Assembly (NCBI RefSeq): GCF_003265345.1
Contig: NZ_QFWW01000013.1
Coordinates: 63,321 to 127,320 of the forward strand
DNA length: 64,000 bases
Reading direction: 5' to 3'
Source of the DNA: Lentzea terrae
GTDB lineage: Bacteria; Actinomycetota; Actinomycetes; Mycobacteriales; Pseudonocardiaceae
Shown here: positions 8,764 through 19,406 of the stretch, piece by piece
Layout: each line of letters starts with the position of its first letter
Position numbering within the stretch: the stretch's first letter is position 1
Notes under the pieces: model-generated
The model's database searches: none
Told to the model about the DNA's origin: nothing
Seen by the model: only the letters and a program-made list of their open reading frames with translations
Program-made: the position numbers and the translations under genes

Positions 8764-9036
8764 GTGGAAATCGGCGGCTTGTTCACCGCGCTGCTCTTCG
8801 GAGCCATCATCGGCGGTCTGGGCCGCCTGGTGATCCCAGGCAGGCAACACGTCTCACTCCTGGCCACCGTCCTGGTGGGCATAGTCGCGGCCCTCCTGGG
8901 CACCGCGGTCGCCACCGTCCTGGGCGTGGCCGACACCCCGGGCATCGACTGGATCGAGCTGGCCCTCCAGGTGGGCCTGGCCGGTGCGGGCGTGTCCATC
9001 CTGGCCAACCGCTCCAGGTCCAAACTCCCCCGCTGA
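8764..9036 (+). CDS. GlsB/YeaQ/YmgE family stress-response membrane protein
   Basis: A 90-aa integral membrane protein with three hydrophobic segments (about residues 5-23, 31-53 and 64-80), a Gly-rich first helix G-A-I-I-G-G-L-G-R-L-V-I-P-G, and a short basic C-terminus. This is the layout of the transglycosylase-associated GlsB/YeaQ/YmgE family, small general-stress proteins whose molecular role is unclear. The start is GTG, with an AGGGGG ribosome-binding site about 6 nt upstream. It is the last gene before a convergent gap filled with repeats. Confidence 0.85.
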   Translation: MEIGGLFTALLFGAIIGGLGRLVIPGRQHVSLLATVLVGIVAALLGTAVATVLGVADTPGIDWIELALQVGLAGAGVSILANRSRSKLPR

Positions 9037-9078
9037 CCGCCAACCGGGCAAGGGCGGCCCCGCGCCGCCCACGTCCTC

Positions 9079-9430
9079 ACCCCGCCCACCAGGCCGCGGA
9101 CCCTCGCCGCGCTGCCGTCCCGCCGCTCCAGGCGCGCGGCCCGCAGCGCACCCAACGGGTCCACGGCCCTCCCCACTGCGACCAGCCCCGGTCCGCCGCT
9201 GCGACGCGCCCTACCGGCACGGGCCCAGCTGCTCGCCAGGCGCCACGGCTGCGGATCGCGAGTCGCGCACCCGGCTTGCCTGCACACGAAAACGACACCT
9301 CACCCACCCAGGCCACGGCCCCTCGCCGCACTGCCCACCGCCGCTCCACGCGCGCGGTCCGCAGCGCTCCCAACGGGTCCACGGCCGTCTCGAGCGCGGC
9401 CAACCCTCGTCTCGCTGCGACACGACTCCA
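9079..9430. repeat. Two ~130-bp degenerate direct repeats in a convergent intergenic gap
   Basis: The 524-bp gap between the GlsB-like gene and the SWIM gene holds no credible gene. Copy 1 (about 9079-9212) and copy 2 (about 9296-9430) share long blocks, among them CTCGCCGC, CGCCGCTCCA, GCGCGCGG, CCGCAGCG and CCCAACGGGTCCACGGCC. Their spacing is about 218 bp. A third, weaker echo (CCCCCAACGGTCCCGCGGTC) lies at 9500-9520. Frames through it give low-complexity Arg/Ala/Pro peptides and shift relative to each other, so the similarity is at DNA level rather than coding. Confidence 0.75.
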
Positions 9431-9560
9431 CCGGCTCGGCCTGGGAGCCGGAGGTACCGCCTGTCTGCAAAGGAAGTGGCCTCTGAACGGCCCGCGGCGC
9501 CCCCAACGGTCCCGCGGTCCGCTCCGGCAAAGAAAACCGCCCCCAACAGTCCGCACGGCC

Positions 9561-10383
9561 TTACTCGGACGGAGGCCGCAACGCGAGGTAGGCCGGGCGC
9601 AGCAGATCGACGACGTTCTCGCCGCGCACGGTGATCGGCACGGCGTCGAGCTGGTCGAGCACCGCGTCCACGCGCACCGCAGCGGTGGGATCGCCGAGGT
9701 TCAGCGAGGAAGCGGTCTGCCGCTGCCAGAACGTGTCCAGGCACCGGGTCAGCGGCGGCGCTTCCTCGCGGGCGACACGGGCGTGCGTGGTGCCGCGCAG
9801 CGTGCGAAGGCGTTCCAGCAGGTCCTCACGGCTGCGGCCGCGCCAGGCGAGGATCTCGAACGGGTCGTTGTCGAACGACTCGGCGAGCAGGTAACAGGTG
9901 GCGGCGAGGTGCTTGCACGGCACTTCCCAGTCCGGGCAGGTGCAGTCCATCGTCAGCTCACGAGAGGAGGCCGGGAAGAGCTGCAGGCCAAGGGAAGCGA
10001 ACAGGGTCTCGATGTCCGCCGGCATCTCGCCGGCCAGCAACTTGGCCGCGTACAGGGCTTTGCCGGCCAGGGCGTGTTCGATGCGCTGCCACTCCGGCGT
10101 GGTGAACGACTTGATGGCGATGCGCGCCTTGTACGGGGTGGGCCGCGAGCCCTGCACCAGCGCGATGACCATGCTGGTGGACAAGGAAAGGGACAGCACC
10201 TGGCCCTGGCGCGCGTAGTTGCGGCCGCGGGTCAGGCGGCCGCCCATGCCGAACGACTCGAGCACCTCGATGAAGCGACGCGACCACCAGGTGGCACCGA
10301 TGTCGCCGCGCTTGCTGCGCGCCTTGATGCCGTTGTCCACCTTGATGGTCTTGCCGTAGCGGGGGCGTTCGCCGGACCAGTGC

Positions 10384-10391
<8 letters not shown>
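9561..10391 (-). CDS. SWIM zinc-finger protein, partner of the adjacent SNF2 helicase
   Basis: A 276-aa protein with a SWIM zinc finger of form C-x-C-x6-C-x-H: C150, C152, C159 and H161 (C-T-C-P-D-W-E-V-P-C-K-H). SWIM domains bind DNA or protein and, in bacteria, are commonly encoded next to SNF2/SWI2 ATPases. That holds here: the gene's start overlaps the helicase stop by 8 bp, so the two form an operon and probably a complex. The N-terminal ~120 residues (W-W-S-R-R-F-I-E, G-R-N-Y-A-R-Q-G) are typical of this bacterial family. The complex probably works in DNA repair or remodelling, but the partnership is the only firm statement. Confidence 0.93.
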
Positions 10392-13359
<2,968 letters not shown>

Positions 13360-13389
13360 CTTTGAACCCTATGTGTTCACATTGGCGCC

Positions 13390-14856
13390 ATGGTCGAAGA
13401 CTCCCCTGTCGTGCTGGACGGCCGGTCGCTCGGCGCCGACGAAGTGGTGCGCGTCGCGCGGTACCACGCCCCCGTCGCCCTGCACGCCGACGGCCTCGAG
13501 CGCCTCGAAGCGTCGTGGCGCGCCAGCCAGCGCCTCGTGGTGCGACGACAGGTCTACGGCCGCACCACCGGCGTCGGCGCGAACCGCGACCAGATCGTCA
13601 GCACCGAAGGCTGGGCCGAACACGGCCTGCGCCTGCTGCGCAGCCACGCGGGCGGCCTCGGCGGCATGCTCCCCGAGGAACAGGTCCGCGCCATGATGGT
13701 CGTGCGCCTCAACCAGCTCCTGGCAGGCGGTGCCGGCGTGCGCAGATCCGTGGCCGACGCGCTGCTGGCCGCGCTGAACAGCAGCTGCTACCCCGGCGTG
13801 CACGAGTACGGCGCCATCGGCACCGGCGACCTCACCGCGCTGGCCGAAACCGGACTCACGTTGCTGGGCGAGCGCTACTGGCTCGGCTCCACCCAGACCC
13901 CGGACCCGATCGAGCTCGACTCGGGCGACGCGCTGGCGTTGATCAGCAGCAACGCCCTGACCATCGGCATGGCGGGCCTCGCCTGGCAGGACGCTCACCA
14001 GCTGCTGAAGGCCACCCACGTGGTGGCCGCGCTGTCGTTCCTCGCGGTGGACGGAGCCGTCGAGGCCTACGACGAACGCGTCCACCTCGGCCGCCCGCAC
14101 CCAGGCCAGGTGGCGGTGGCCGCGGAGATGCGCCGCCTGCTGGCCGAACCGTCCCGCCCGCCGGCCCGCATCCAGGACCCGTTCGGCTACCGCTGCTTCC
14201 CGCAGATCCACGGCCCGGCCGTGGACGCCGCCACCGATCTCGGCCGCGTTCTGGACGTGGAGTTCAACGCCGCCGCCGAAAACCCGCTGATCGTCGCCGA
14301 CCAGTTCGGCCCAGAAGACGACGCCGCCTATCACCACGGCGCCTTCCACAGCGGGTACCTCGGCCAGGCGCTGGACCGCCTGCGCCTGTCGATGCTGCAC
14401 ACCGGCCACCTGTCGACTGCGCGCCTCGCCACCCTGGTCGAGCCGAACTTCACGGGCCTGCGCCCGTTCCTGGCCGAGGGCGTGCGCGGCAGCTCGGGCG
14501 TGATGATCCTCGAGTACAGCGCCAACTCCGCGCTGGCCGAGGTCCGCACCCTCGCCGAGCCCGCGAGCATCGGCAACGCGGTGGTGTCGCGCGGGCAGGA
14601 GGAGAACTCGAGCTTCGCGTTCCAGTCCGCGTCGCAGGCCCTGCGCTCGCTGGGCGCGTTCCGACTCGTGCTGGCGTGCGAGATCGTCGCCGCAGTGCGC
14701 GCGTTGCGGTTGCGCGGGGTGCGCCCGGAAACCCCAGCGTTGCTGGCCGCGTTCGAGATGGCGGAGTCGAAGCTCAATCCGGACATGTCGGACCGGCAGC
14801 TCAGCCCGGACGTCGAGGTGGCCTCGGGCCTCCTGGACGACTTCGCTGGTTGCTAG
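13390..14856 (+). CDS. Aromatic amino acid lyase (HAL/PAL family) with altered MIO site
   Basis: A 488-aa protein of the histidine/phenylalanine ammonia-lyase fold. Family landmarks are clear: Y56 in V-Y-G-R-T-T-G-V-G, I-S-S-N-A-L-T at the asparagine loop, Q-D-P-F-G-Y-R-C-F-P-Q-I-H-G, F-N-A-A-A-E-N-P-L and the late R-G-Q-E-E-N helix. The site that should carry the Ala-Ser-Gly tripeptide (normally V-G-A-S-G-D-L) reads I-G-T-G-D-L (residues 143-148), one residue short with Thr for Ser. Lyases need that tripeptide to build the MIO electrophile, so normal deamination is uncertain; an alternative cofactor or chemistry is possible. An alpha/beta hydrolase gene follows 35 bp downstream. Confidence 0.9.
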   Translation: MVEDSPVVLDGRSLGADEVVRVARYHAPVALHADGLERLEASWRASQRLVVRRQVYGRTTGVGANRDQIVSTEGWAEHGLRLLRSHAGGLGGMLPEEQVRAMMVVRLNQLLAGGAGVRRSVADALLAALNSSCYPGVHEYGAIGTGDLTALAETGLTLLGERYWLGSTQTPDPIELDSGDALALISSNALTIGMAGLAWQDAHQLLKATHVVAALSFLAVDGAVEAYDERVHLGRPHPGQVAVAAEMRRLLAEPSRPPARIQDPFGYRCFPQIHGPAVDAATDLGRVLDVEFNAAAENPLIVADQFGPEDDAAYHHGAFHSGYLGQALDRLRLSMLHTGHLSTARLATLVEPNFTGLRPFLAEGVRGSSGVMILEYSANSALAEVRTLAEPASIGNAVVSRGQEENSSFAFQSASQALRSLGAFRLVLACEIVAAVRALRLRGVRPETPALLAAFEMAESKLNPDMSDRQLSPDVEVASGLLDDFAGC

Positions 14857-14891
14857 CTAGTTCCGGGTCGCGCGATGTGATGATCGTTCTC

Positions 14892-15695
14892 ATGGGTCTG
14901 CTCGCTCACGATGAAATCGGCGCCGGCGCACCACTGCTCGTGGTGCCGGGAGGTCCGCTGCTCGCTCCGTCGTACCTGGGCGAACTCGGCGGCATCCCGG
15001 CTCGGTTGCACCTGCTGCACCTGCGCGGCACCGGCAGGTCCGGCCCGGCAGATGCTTCGGATCTGCGGTTCGATCTGCACGTCGACGACGTCGAGGCTTA
15101 TCGCGCTCACGCCGGCTTCGAACCGGTGGACGTGCTGGCGCACTCGGCCGGTGCGGCCATCGCGATCCGGTACGCACTGCGGTACCCGTCGCACGTGCGC
15201 CGGCTGGTGCTGGTGACGCCCAGCCTGCGGTCGTTGGGTTTCGGACCCGACCTGGCTCAGCTGCGGGCCACAGCCGAGTCCCGGACGTCCGAGGACTGGT
15301 TCCCCGCGGTGAAGGACTCGCTCGAGGCTGTGCTGGGCGGAAGTACCGCGTCTGCTGACTGGGCAGCGGTGACTCCTTTCTTCTACGCGCGTTGGGATGA
15401 CGCGGCGCGGGAGCACGCGCGCGCTGCCGACGCGACTCGGCTGCCCGGCGGGGCTACCGCGTACTACGCGGCCGGGGCGCCGGTCGCCTCGTCCACCGAG
15501 TTGGCCGCGCTGGACGTGCCGGTGTTGCTGCTGGCCGGTGAGGTCGACGCGTTCCCGTCCCCCGCGGCCGCGCGCGAGGCCGCGAAGCTGTTCGGGCGGG
15601 CGAGCGTCGTGGTGCAGCCCGGCGCGGGGCACTACCCGTGGCTGGACGACCCCGAGTTCTTCCGCCAGGCGATCGCCGACTTCCTGGCCACGTAG
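14892..15695 (+). CDS. Alpha/beta hydrolase (proline iminopeptidase-like)
   Basis: A 267-aa cytoplasmic alpha/beta hydrolase. The nucleophile elbow is A-H-S-A-G (S85), the acid is probably D219 in L-A-G-E-V-D, and the base H247 in G-A-G-H-Y-P-W. The early H-L-R-G-T-G-R-S-G and V-V-P-G-G-P segments resemble the oxyanion region of proline iminopeptidase/epoxide-hydrolase-like enzymes. The substrate is unknown. I prefer the ATG at 14892 (M-G-L-L-A-H-D-E); ATG 14880 is an alternative. It follows the unusual lyase gene at short distance and is likely co-transcribed with it. Confidence 0.9.
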   Translation: MGLLAHDEIGAGAPLLVVPGGPLLAPSYLGELGGIPARLHLLHLRGTGRSGPADASDLRFDLHVDDVEAYRAHAGFEPVDVLAHSAGAAIAIRYALRYPSHVRRLVLVTPSLRSLGFGPDLAQLRATAESRTSEDWFPAVKDSLEAVLGGSTASADWAAVTPFFYARWDDAAREHARAADATRLPGGATAYYAAGAPVASSTELAALDVPVLLLAGEVDAFPSPAAAREAAKLFGRASVVVQPGAGHYPWLDDPEFFRQAIADFLAT

Positions 15696-15727
15696 TCGAC
15701 GACAGCTGGGACGCCCGAGGCCTCGGA

Positions 15728-16100
15728 GGATGGACCGACGGGATTGGACCGACGGGATTGGACCTGCCGGGGTGGTGCTGGCTGGTGGGTGGGTGACCCC
15801 GGTGTTGCCGTGCGGTCGGGGTGCTGGGCTGTCGGGTGGACGCATCGGGAGTGCTAGGCGGATGGACTTGTCGGTGGTGCCGACCAACGGGGTTGGCGCC
15901 TTGTCTTCGAGAGCAGGCCAGCCGGGGTGCGCGGCATCGGCGATGACAGGGCAAGCCGTGGGCCGCACCAGCGATAGCGAGGCGGGCCGGGGTGCGCGCG
16001 GCTCGGCGATGGCGGGGCAAGCCGGGGCGCGTCACACCGGCAACGGCGGGCAAACCAGCGGTCCGGCGCAGGCGAGCCGGACGCGCGGCGCAACCCGGCT
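15728..16100. repeat. Degenerate short repeats in a convergent intergenic gap
   Basis: The 411-bp gap between the hydrolase and the MoaD-like gene has no convincing gene. It opens with a perfect 16-bp tandem unit, GGACCGACGGGATTGG, at about 15732-15763. Two ~67-bp imperfect units follow (15914-15980 and 15981-16047) sharing CCGGGGTGCGCG, TCGGCGATG and GGGCAAGCC, plus a decayed third. Open frames crossing it are Arg/Pro-rich and of low complexity. Confidence 0.7.
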
Positions 16101-16106
16101 CGGCCC

Positions 16107-16391
16107 TCAGCCTCCTGCCACCGAGGGCAGGATCTGGATTTCGGCGCCTGCCGGCAGTGGGGTGGCCGGGCCCGAGAGGCGGCGGCACTCCTCGCCGTTG
16201 ACGTAGAAGTTCACGTAGCGGCGTAAGGCGGCGCGTTCGTCGCGTAGGCGGCGGTCGAGGCTTGGGTAGGTGTCGGCCAGGACGTCCAGGGCCGCGCCGA
16301 GGGTGGCCGGCTCTGGGACGTCCACGTCCAGGTGGGAGGCGCCGTTGGTGGCTGTGCGGAGGACTCCTGGGATCAGGACCGTCACCTTCAC
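16107..16391 (-). CDS. MoaD/ThiS-family sulfur-carrier-like protein
   Basis: A 94-aa beta-grasp protein ending in P-S-V-A-G-G; the C-terminal Gly-Gly is what an E1-like enzyme adenylates and thiocarboxylates. The pattern V-T-V-L-I-P at the start, L-G-A-A-L-D-V-L in the helix and V-N-F-Y-V-N-G-E late is typical of MoaD/ThiS-like carriers. There is no molybdopterin or thiamine gene nearby. Instead its ATG overlaps the stop of the BNR-propeller gene (ATGA, 16388-16391), so it is coupled to that protein. It could be a sulfur donor for an unlinked pathway or a ubiquitin-like modifier; the sequence does not decide. Confidence 0.88.
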   Translation of the reverse strand: MKVTVLIPGVLRTATNGASHLDVDVPEPATLGAALDVLADTYPSLDRRLRDERAALRRYVNFYVNGEECRRLSGPATPLPAGAEIQILPSVAGG

Positions 16392-17476
16392 GTCGGGATC
16401 ACCGCTGCCCGGACCGACATCACGTCTGGCAGGTGGGCGGCCACCTGGTGCCAGGTTTCGCCTGCGTCGGGGCTGGCGTAGACCTCGCCTGAGCGGGAGC
16501 CGAAGTAGACGCCTGGAACCTCAGCGGTGTCGGTGCACATCGCGTCGCGCATCACTGCGGTCCAGAAGTTGTCCGGCAGGCCGTTGCCCAGAGCCTCCCA
16601 GGAACCCCCTGCGTCGCGGGAGCGGTAGACGCGGCACTTGCCCTCCGGTGGGAAGCGGCGGCCGTCTGCCTCGATCGGGAACGTGAAGATCGTGTCCGGG
16701 TCGTGCGGGTGGACGACCATGGCGAAGCCGAAGTCGGTGGGCAGGCCCTCGGCGATGGACTGCCAGGAGTCGCCGCCGTCGTCGCTGCGGTAGACGCCGT
16801 GGTGGTTCTGGGCGTAGAAGCGCGACGGCTCGGCGGGGTGCTGGGCCACCTTGTGGACGCACTGGCCGAACTCCGGCCACGGGTCCGGGAGGAAGTACGC
16901 CTTGATGCCCTTGTTGCGAGCCTCCCAGGACTTGCCGCCGTCGGCCGTGCGGTAGACGCCGCCGGTCGACATGGCCACCAGGACGCGGTCGGGGTCGGAC
17001 GGGTCGGGCACGATCGTGTGGATCGCCTGGCCGCCGAAGCCCGCGTCCCACTCCGGGCGGTGCGGGTGGTTCCAGAGGCCCTCGACGAACTCGAAGGAGC
17101 GGCCGCCATCGGTGGACTTGAACAGCGCCGACGGCTGGGTGCCCGCCCAGACCACGCCCGGCTGCGACGCCGGGGCCGGTTGCAGCTGCCACACGCGTTC
17201 CAGTGCCGCGTCGTCCACCGGGAACGAGATCGGAGGCGAGGAGGACTCCTCCCACGTGGCACCGAGATCGTCCGAAATGGACACACCTGGGCCGAAGTGC
17301 GGGGAGGCGACGCCGGCCAACAAACGCACGTCAGCACGAGTGTCGAAGGCGACGGCGTACACCTCCTGCATCGCGTGGTGCGGACCGTCGACCTGCCACG
17401 TGACCCGATCGTCGCTGCGGGCGAGCCAGAGCCCTTTGCGCGTCCCGATCGCCAGTACCACCGTCATCGCATCCAA
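16388..17476 (-). CDS. BNR/Asp-box (sialidase-like) beta-propeller protein
   Basis: A 362-aa cytoplasmic propeller with at least five Asp-box repeats of form S-x-D-x-G-x-x-W: S-D-D-L-G-A-T-W, S-T-D-G-G-R-S-F, T-A-D-G-G-K-S-W, S-D-D-G-G-D-S-W, S-R-D-A-G-G-S-W and S-P-D-A-G-E-T-W. The sialidase arginine triad is not evident and there is no signal peptide, so it is probably not a secreted glycosidase. Translational coupling with a MoaD-like carrier is the main clue. The start may be M1 or M4 (M-T-V-V-L-A-I-G-T). It is divergent from the acyl-CoA dehydrogenase. Confidence 0.88.
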   Translation of the reverse strand: MDAMTVVLAIGTRKGLWLARSDDRVTWQVDGPHHAMQEVYAVAFDTRADVRLLAGVASPHFGPGVSISDDLGATWEESSSPPISFPVDDAALERVWQLQPAPASQPGVVWAGTQPSALFKSTDGGRSFEFVEGLWNHPHRPEWDAGFGGQAIHTIVPDPSDPDRVLVAMSTGGVYRTADGGKSWEARNKGIKAYFLPDPWPEFGQCVHKVAQHPAEPSRFYAQNHHGVYRSDDGGDSWQSIAEGLPTDFGFAMVVHPHDPDTIFTFPIEADGRRFPPEGKCRVYRSRDAGGSWEALGNGLPDNFWTAVMRDAMCTDTAEVPGVYFGSRSGEVYASPDAGETWHQVAAHLPDVMSVRAAVIPT

Positions 17477-17587
17477 CCTCCCAAGGTGTGATGCGGAGCA
17501 CGTTACGCCTGGGGTCCGACAATTTCCGACTGCGCAGGAAACCCCACGTAGACCGGCAAGTTACTCACTGGTAGCGTCCGAAACGAC

Positions 17588-19300
17588 ATGAAGGAGGCGC
17601 CAGTGCTGCTCGACCCGAACCACTACGACCCCACCCACCTCGACGACGAGACCCGCCGCCTGCTCAGGGCGACGATCGACTGGTTCGAGGCCCGCGGCAA
17701 GCGGCAGCTGATCGCCGACGCGCAGGACAAGGTCTGGTACGCCGAGTTCCTGGACTTCGTGAAGCAGGAGAAGCTCTTCGCCACCTTCTGCACGCCGGCG
17801 AGCGTCGACGGCACCAAGCGCTGGGACGCCGCCCGCAACGCCGCCTTCAGCGAGGTGCTCGGCTTCTACGGGCTGCAGTACTGGTACGCCTGGCAGGTCA
17901 CGGTGCTCGGCCTCGGCCCCATCTGGATGAGCGGCAACGAGGAAGCCAAGAAGAAGGCAGCAGCGCTCCTCGACAGCGGCGCGGTCTTCGCGTTCGGCCT
18001 CTCCGAGAAGGAGCACGGCGCGGACGTCTACAGCACCGACATGATCCTCACCAGGACCGAGGACGGCTCCGGAAACATTTCCTTCAGGGCAAACGGCAGC
18101 AAGTACTACATCGGCAACGGCAACGTCGCCGGCATGGTCAGCGTCTTCGGCAGGGAGGGCGAGGACTACGTCTTCTTCGCCGTCGACAGCCAGCACGAGA
18201 ACTTCAAGCTCATCAAGAACGTCGTCGACAGCCAGATGTTCGTCAGCGAGTTCCGCCTCGACGACTACCCGCTGACCGAAGCAGACATCCTCCACCGCGG
18301 ACAAGACGCGTTCAGCGCGGCCCTGAACACCGTCAACGTCGGCAAGTTCAACCTCTGCACCGCCAGCATCGGCATCAGCGAGCACTCCTTCTACGAGGCG
18401 ATCACCCACGCGCACAACCGGATCCTCTACGGCAACCCGGTCACGGACTTCCCGCACGTCCGCCAGAACTTCGTCGACGCCTACGCACGCCTCGTCGCGA
18501 TGAAGCTCTTCGCGGACCGCAGCGTCGACTACTTCCGAAGTGCCAACGAGAACGACCGCCGCTACCTGCTCTTCAACCCCATCACCAAGATGAAGGTCAC
18601 GAGCGAGGGCGAGAACGTCATCGACCTGCTCTGGGACGTCATCGCGGCCAAGGGCTTCGAGAAGGACACCTACTTCACCCGCGCCACCGCCGACATCCGC
18701 GCGCTGCCCAAGCTCGAAGGCACCGTGCACGTCAACCTGGCCCTGGTGCTGAAGTTCATGCCGAACTACCTCTTCAACCCGAAGCAGTACGACGAGGTCG
18801 GCTCCGTCCACGAGCCCAAGGACGACGACTTCTTCTGGCACCAGGGCCCCGCACGCGGCCTCGGCAAGATCCAGTTCCACGACTGGGAGCCGATCTACAC
18901 CGAGCACGCCCACCTGCCCAACGTCGCCCTGTTCCACGAGCAGGCCAAGGCCATCAAGACCCTGCTGACCACGGCAGCACCGGACGCGGAACAGCAGAAG
19001 GACCTCGACTTCCTGCTGAACCTCGGCCACCTCTTCACCCTGGTCGTCTACGGCCAGCTGGTCCTGGAGCAGGCCAAGATCACCAAGACCGACGACTCCG
19101 TGCTCGACCAGATCTTCGACGTCCTGGTCCGCGACTTCGCCGGCTACGCGACCGCACTGCACGGCAAGCCCAGCAGCACCGAGGCGCAGCAGCAGTGGGC
19201 GCTCGGCCAGATCCGCAAGCCGCACGTCGACCAGGCCCGCTTCGACGCCGTCTGGCAGCAGGTCGTCGCGCTCTCCGGCCGGTACGAGATGCGCCCGTAA
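17588..19300 (+). CDS. Acyl-CoA dehydrogenase family flavoprotein
   Basis: A 570-aa acyl-CoA dehydrogenase-fold protein, longer than the ~390-aa classical enzymes because of an extended N-terminus and C-terminal helices. The FAD/substrate loop is recognisable as A-F-G-L-S-E-K-E-H-G-A-D-V (residues ~137-149), followed by the beta-domain K-Y-Y-I-G-N-G. It should oxidise an acyl-CoA thioester with an electron-transfer flavoprotein as acceptor; the chain length or substrate cannot be read. No beta-oxidation genes adjoin it. It ends at a strong terminator hairpin. Codon use is strongly biased, suggesting high expression. Confidence 0.88.
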   Translation: MKEAPVLLDPNHYDPTHLDDETRRLLRATIDWFEARGKRQLIADAQDKVWYAEFLDFVKQEKLFATFCTPASVDGTKRWDAARNAAFSEVLGFYGLQYWYAWQVTVLGLGPIWMSGNEEAKKKAAALLDSGAVFAFGLSEKEHGADVYSTDMILTRTEDGSGNISFRANGSKYYIGNGNVAGMVSVFGREGEDYVFFAVDSQHENFKLIKNVVDSQMFVSEFRLDDYPLTEADILHRGQDAFSAALNTVNVGKFNLCTASIGISEHSFYEAITHAHNRILYGNPVTDFPHVRQNFVDAYARLVAMKLFADRSVDYFRSANENDRRYLLFNPITKMKVTSEGENVIDLLWDVIAAKGFEKDTYFTRATADIRALPKLEGTVHVNLALVLKFMPNYLFNPKQYDEVGSVHEPKDDDFFWHQGPARGLGKIQFHDWEPIYTEHAHLPNVALFHEQAKAIKTLLTTAAPDAEQQKDLDFLLNLGHLFTLVVYGQLVLEQAKITKTDDSVLDQIFDVLVRDFAGYATALHGKPSSTEAQQQWALGQIRKPHVDQARFDAVWQQVVALSGRYEMRP

Positions 19301-19307
19301 ACACCCG

Positions 19308-19338
19308 AAGGGGGCGAAGCGACCTGCTTCGCCCCCTT
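19308..19338 (+). terminator. Rho-independent-type hairpin after the acyl-CoA dehydrogenase gene
   Basis: A perfect 13-bp stem, AAGGGGGCGAAGC / GCTTCGCCCCCTT, with a 5-nt loop begins 8 nt after the stop codon. There is no long U tract, as is usual in high-GC actinomycetes. Confidence 0.85.
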
Positions 19339-19351
19339 GACGCATCCGTTC

Positions 19352-19371
19352 CACAAACGTTTTCATAAGGT
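19352..19371 (+). promoter_or_regulatory. LacI-family operator overlapping the GH27 promoter
   Basis: CACAAACGTTTTCA (19352-19365) reads TGAAAACG on the other strand, matching one half of the LacI-family consensus TGnAAnCGnTTnCA; the other half is close. A TAAGGT -10-like box follows directly (19366-19371). The position just upstream of the alpha-galactosidase start suggests sugar-responsive repression. The regulator is not in the window. Confidence 0.5.
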
Positions 19372-19406
19372 CCGCCGCCGCTCTCCGCAGATAGGAGCGC
19401 GTGCAA

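Noticed and set aside
14853-15968. Open frame of 371 codons on the minus strand
   Set aside because: It runs antisense through the hydrolase and into the repeat region. No domain is seen.
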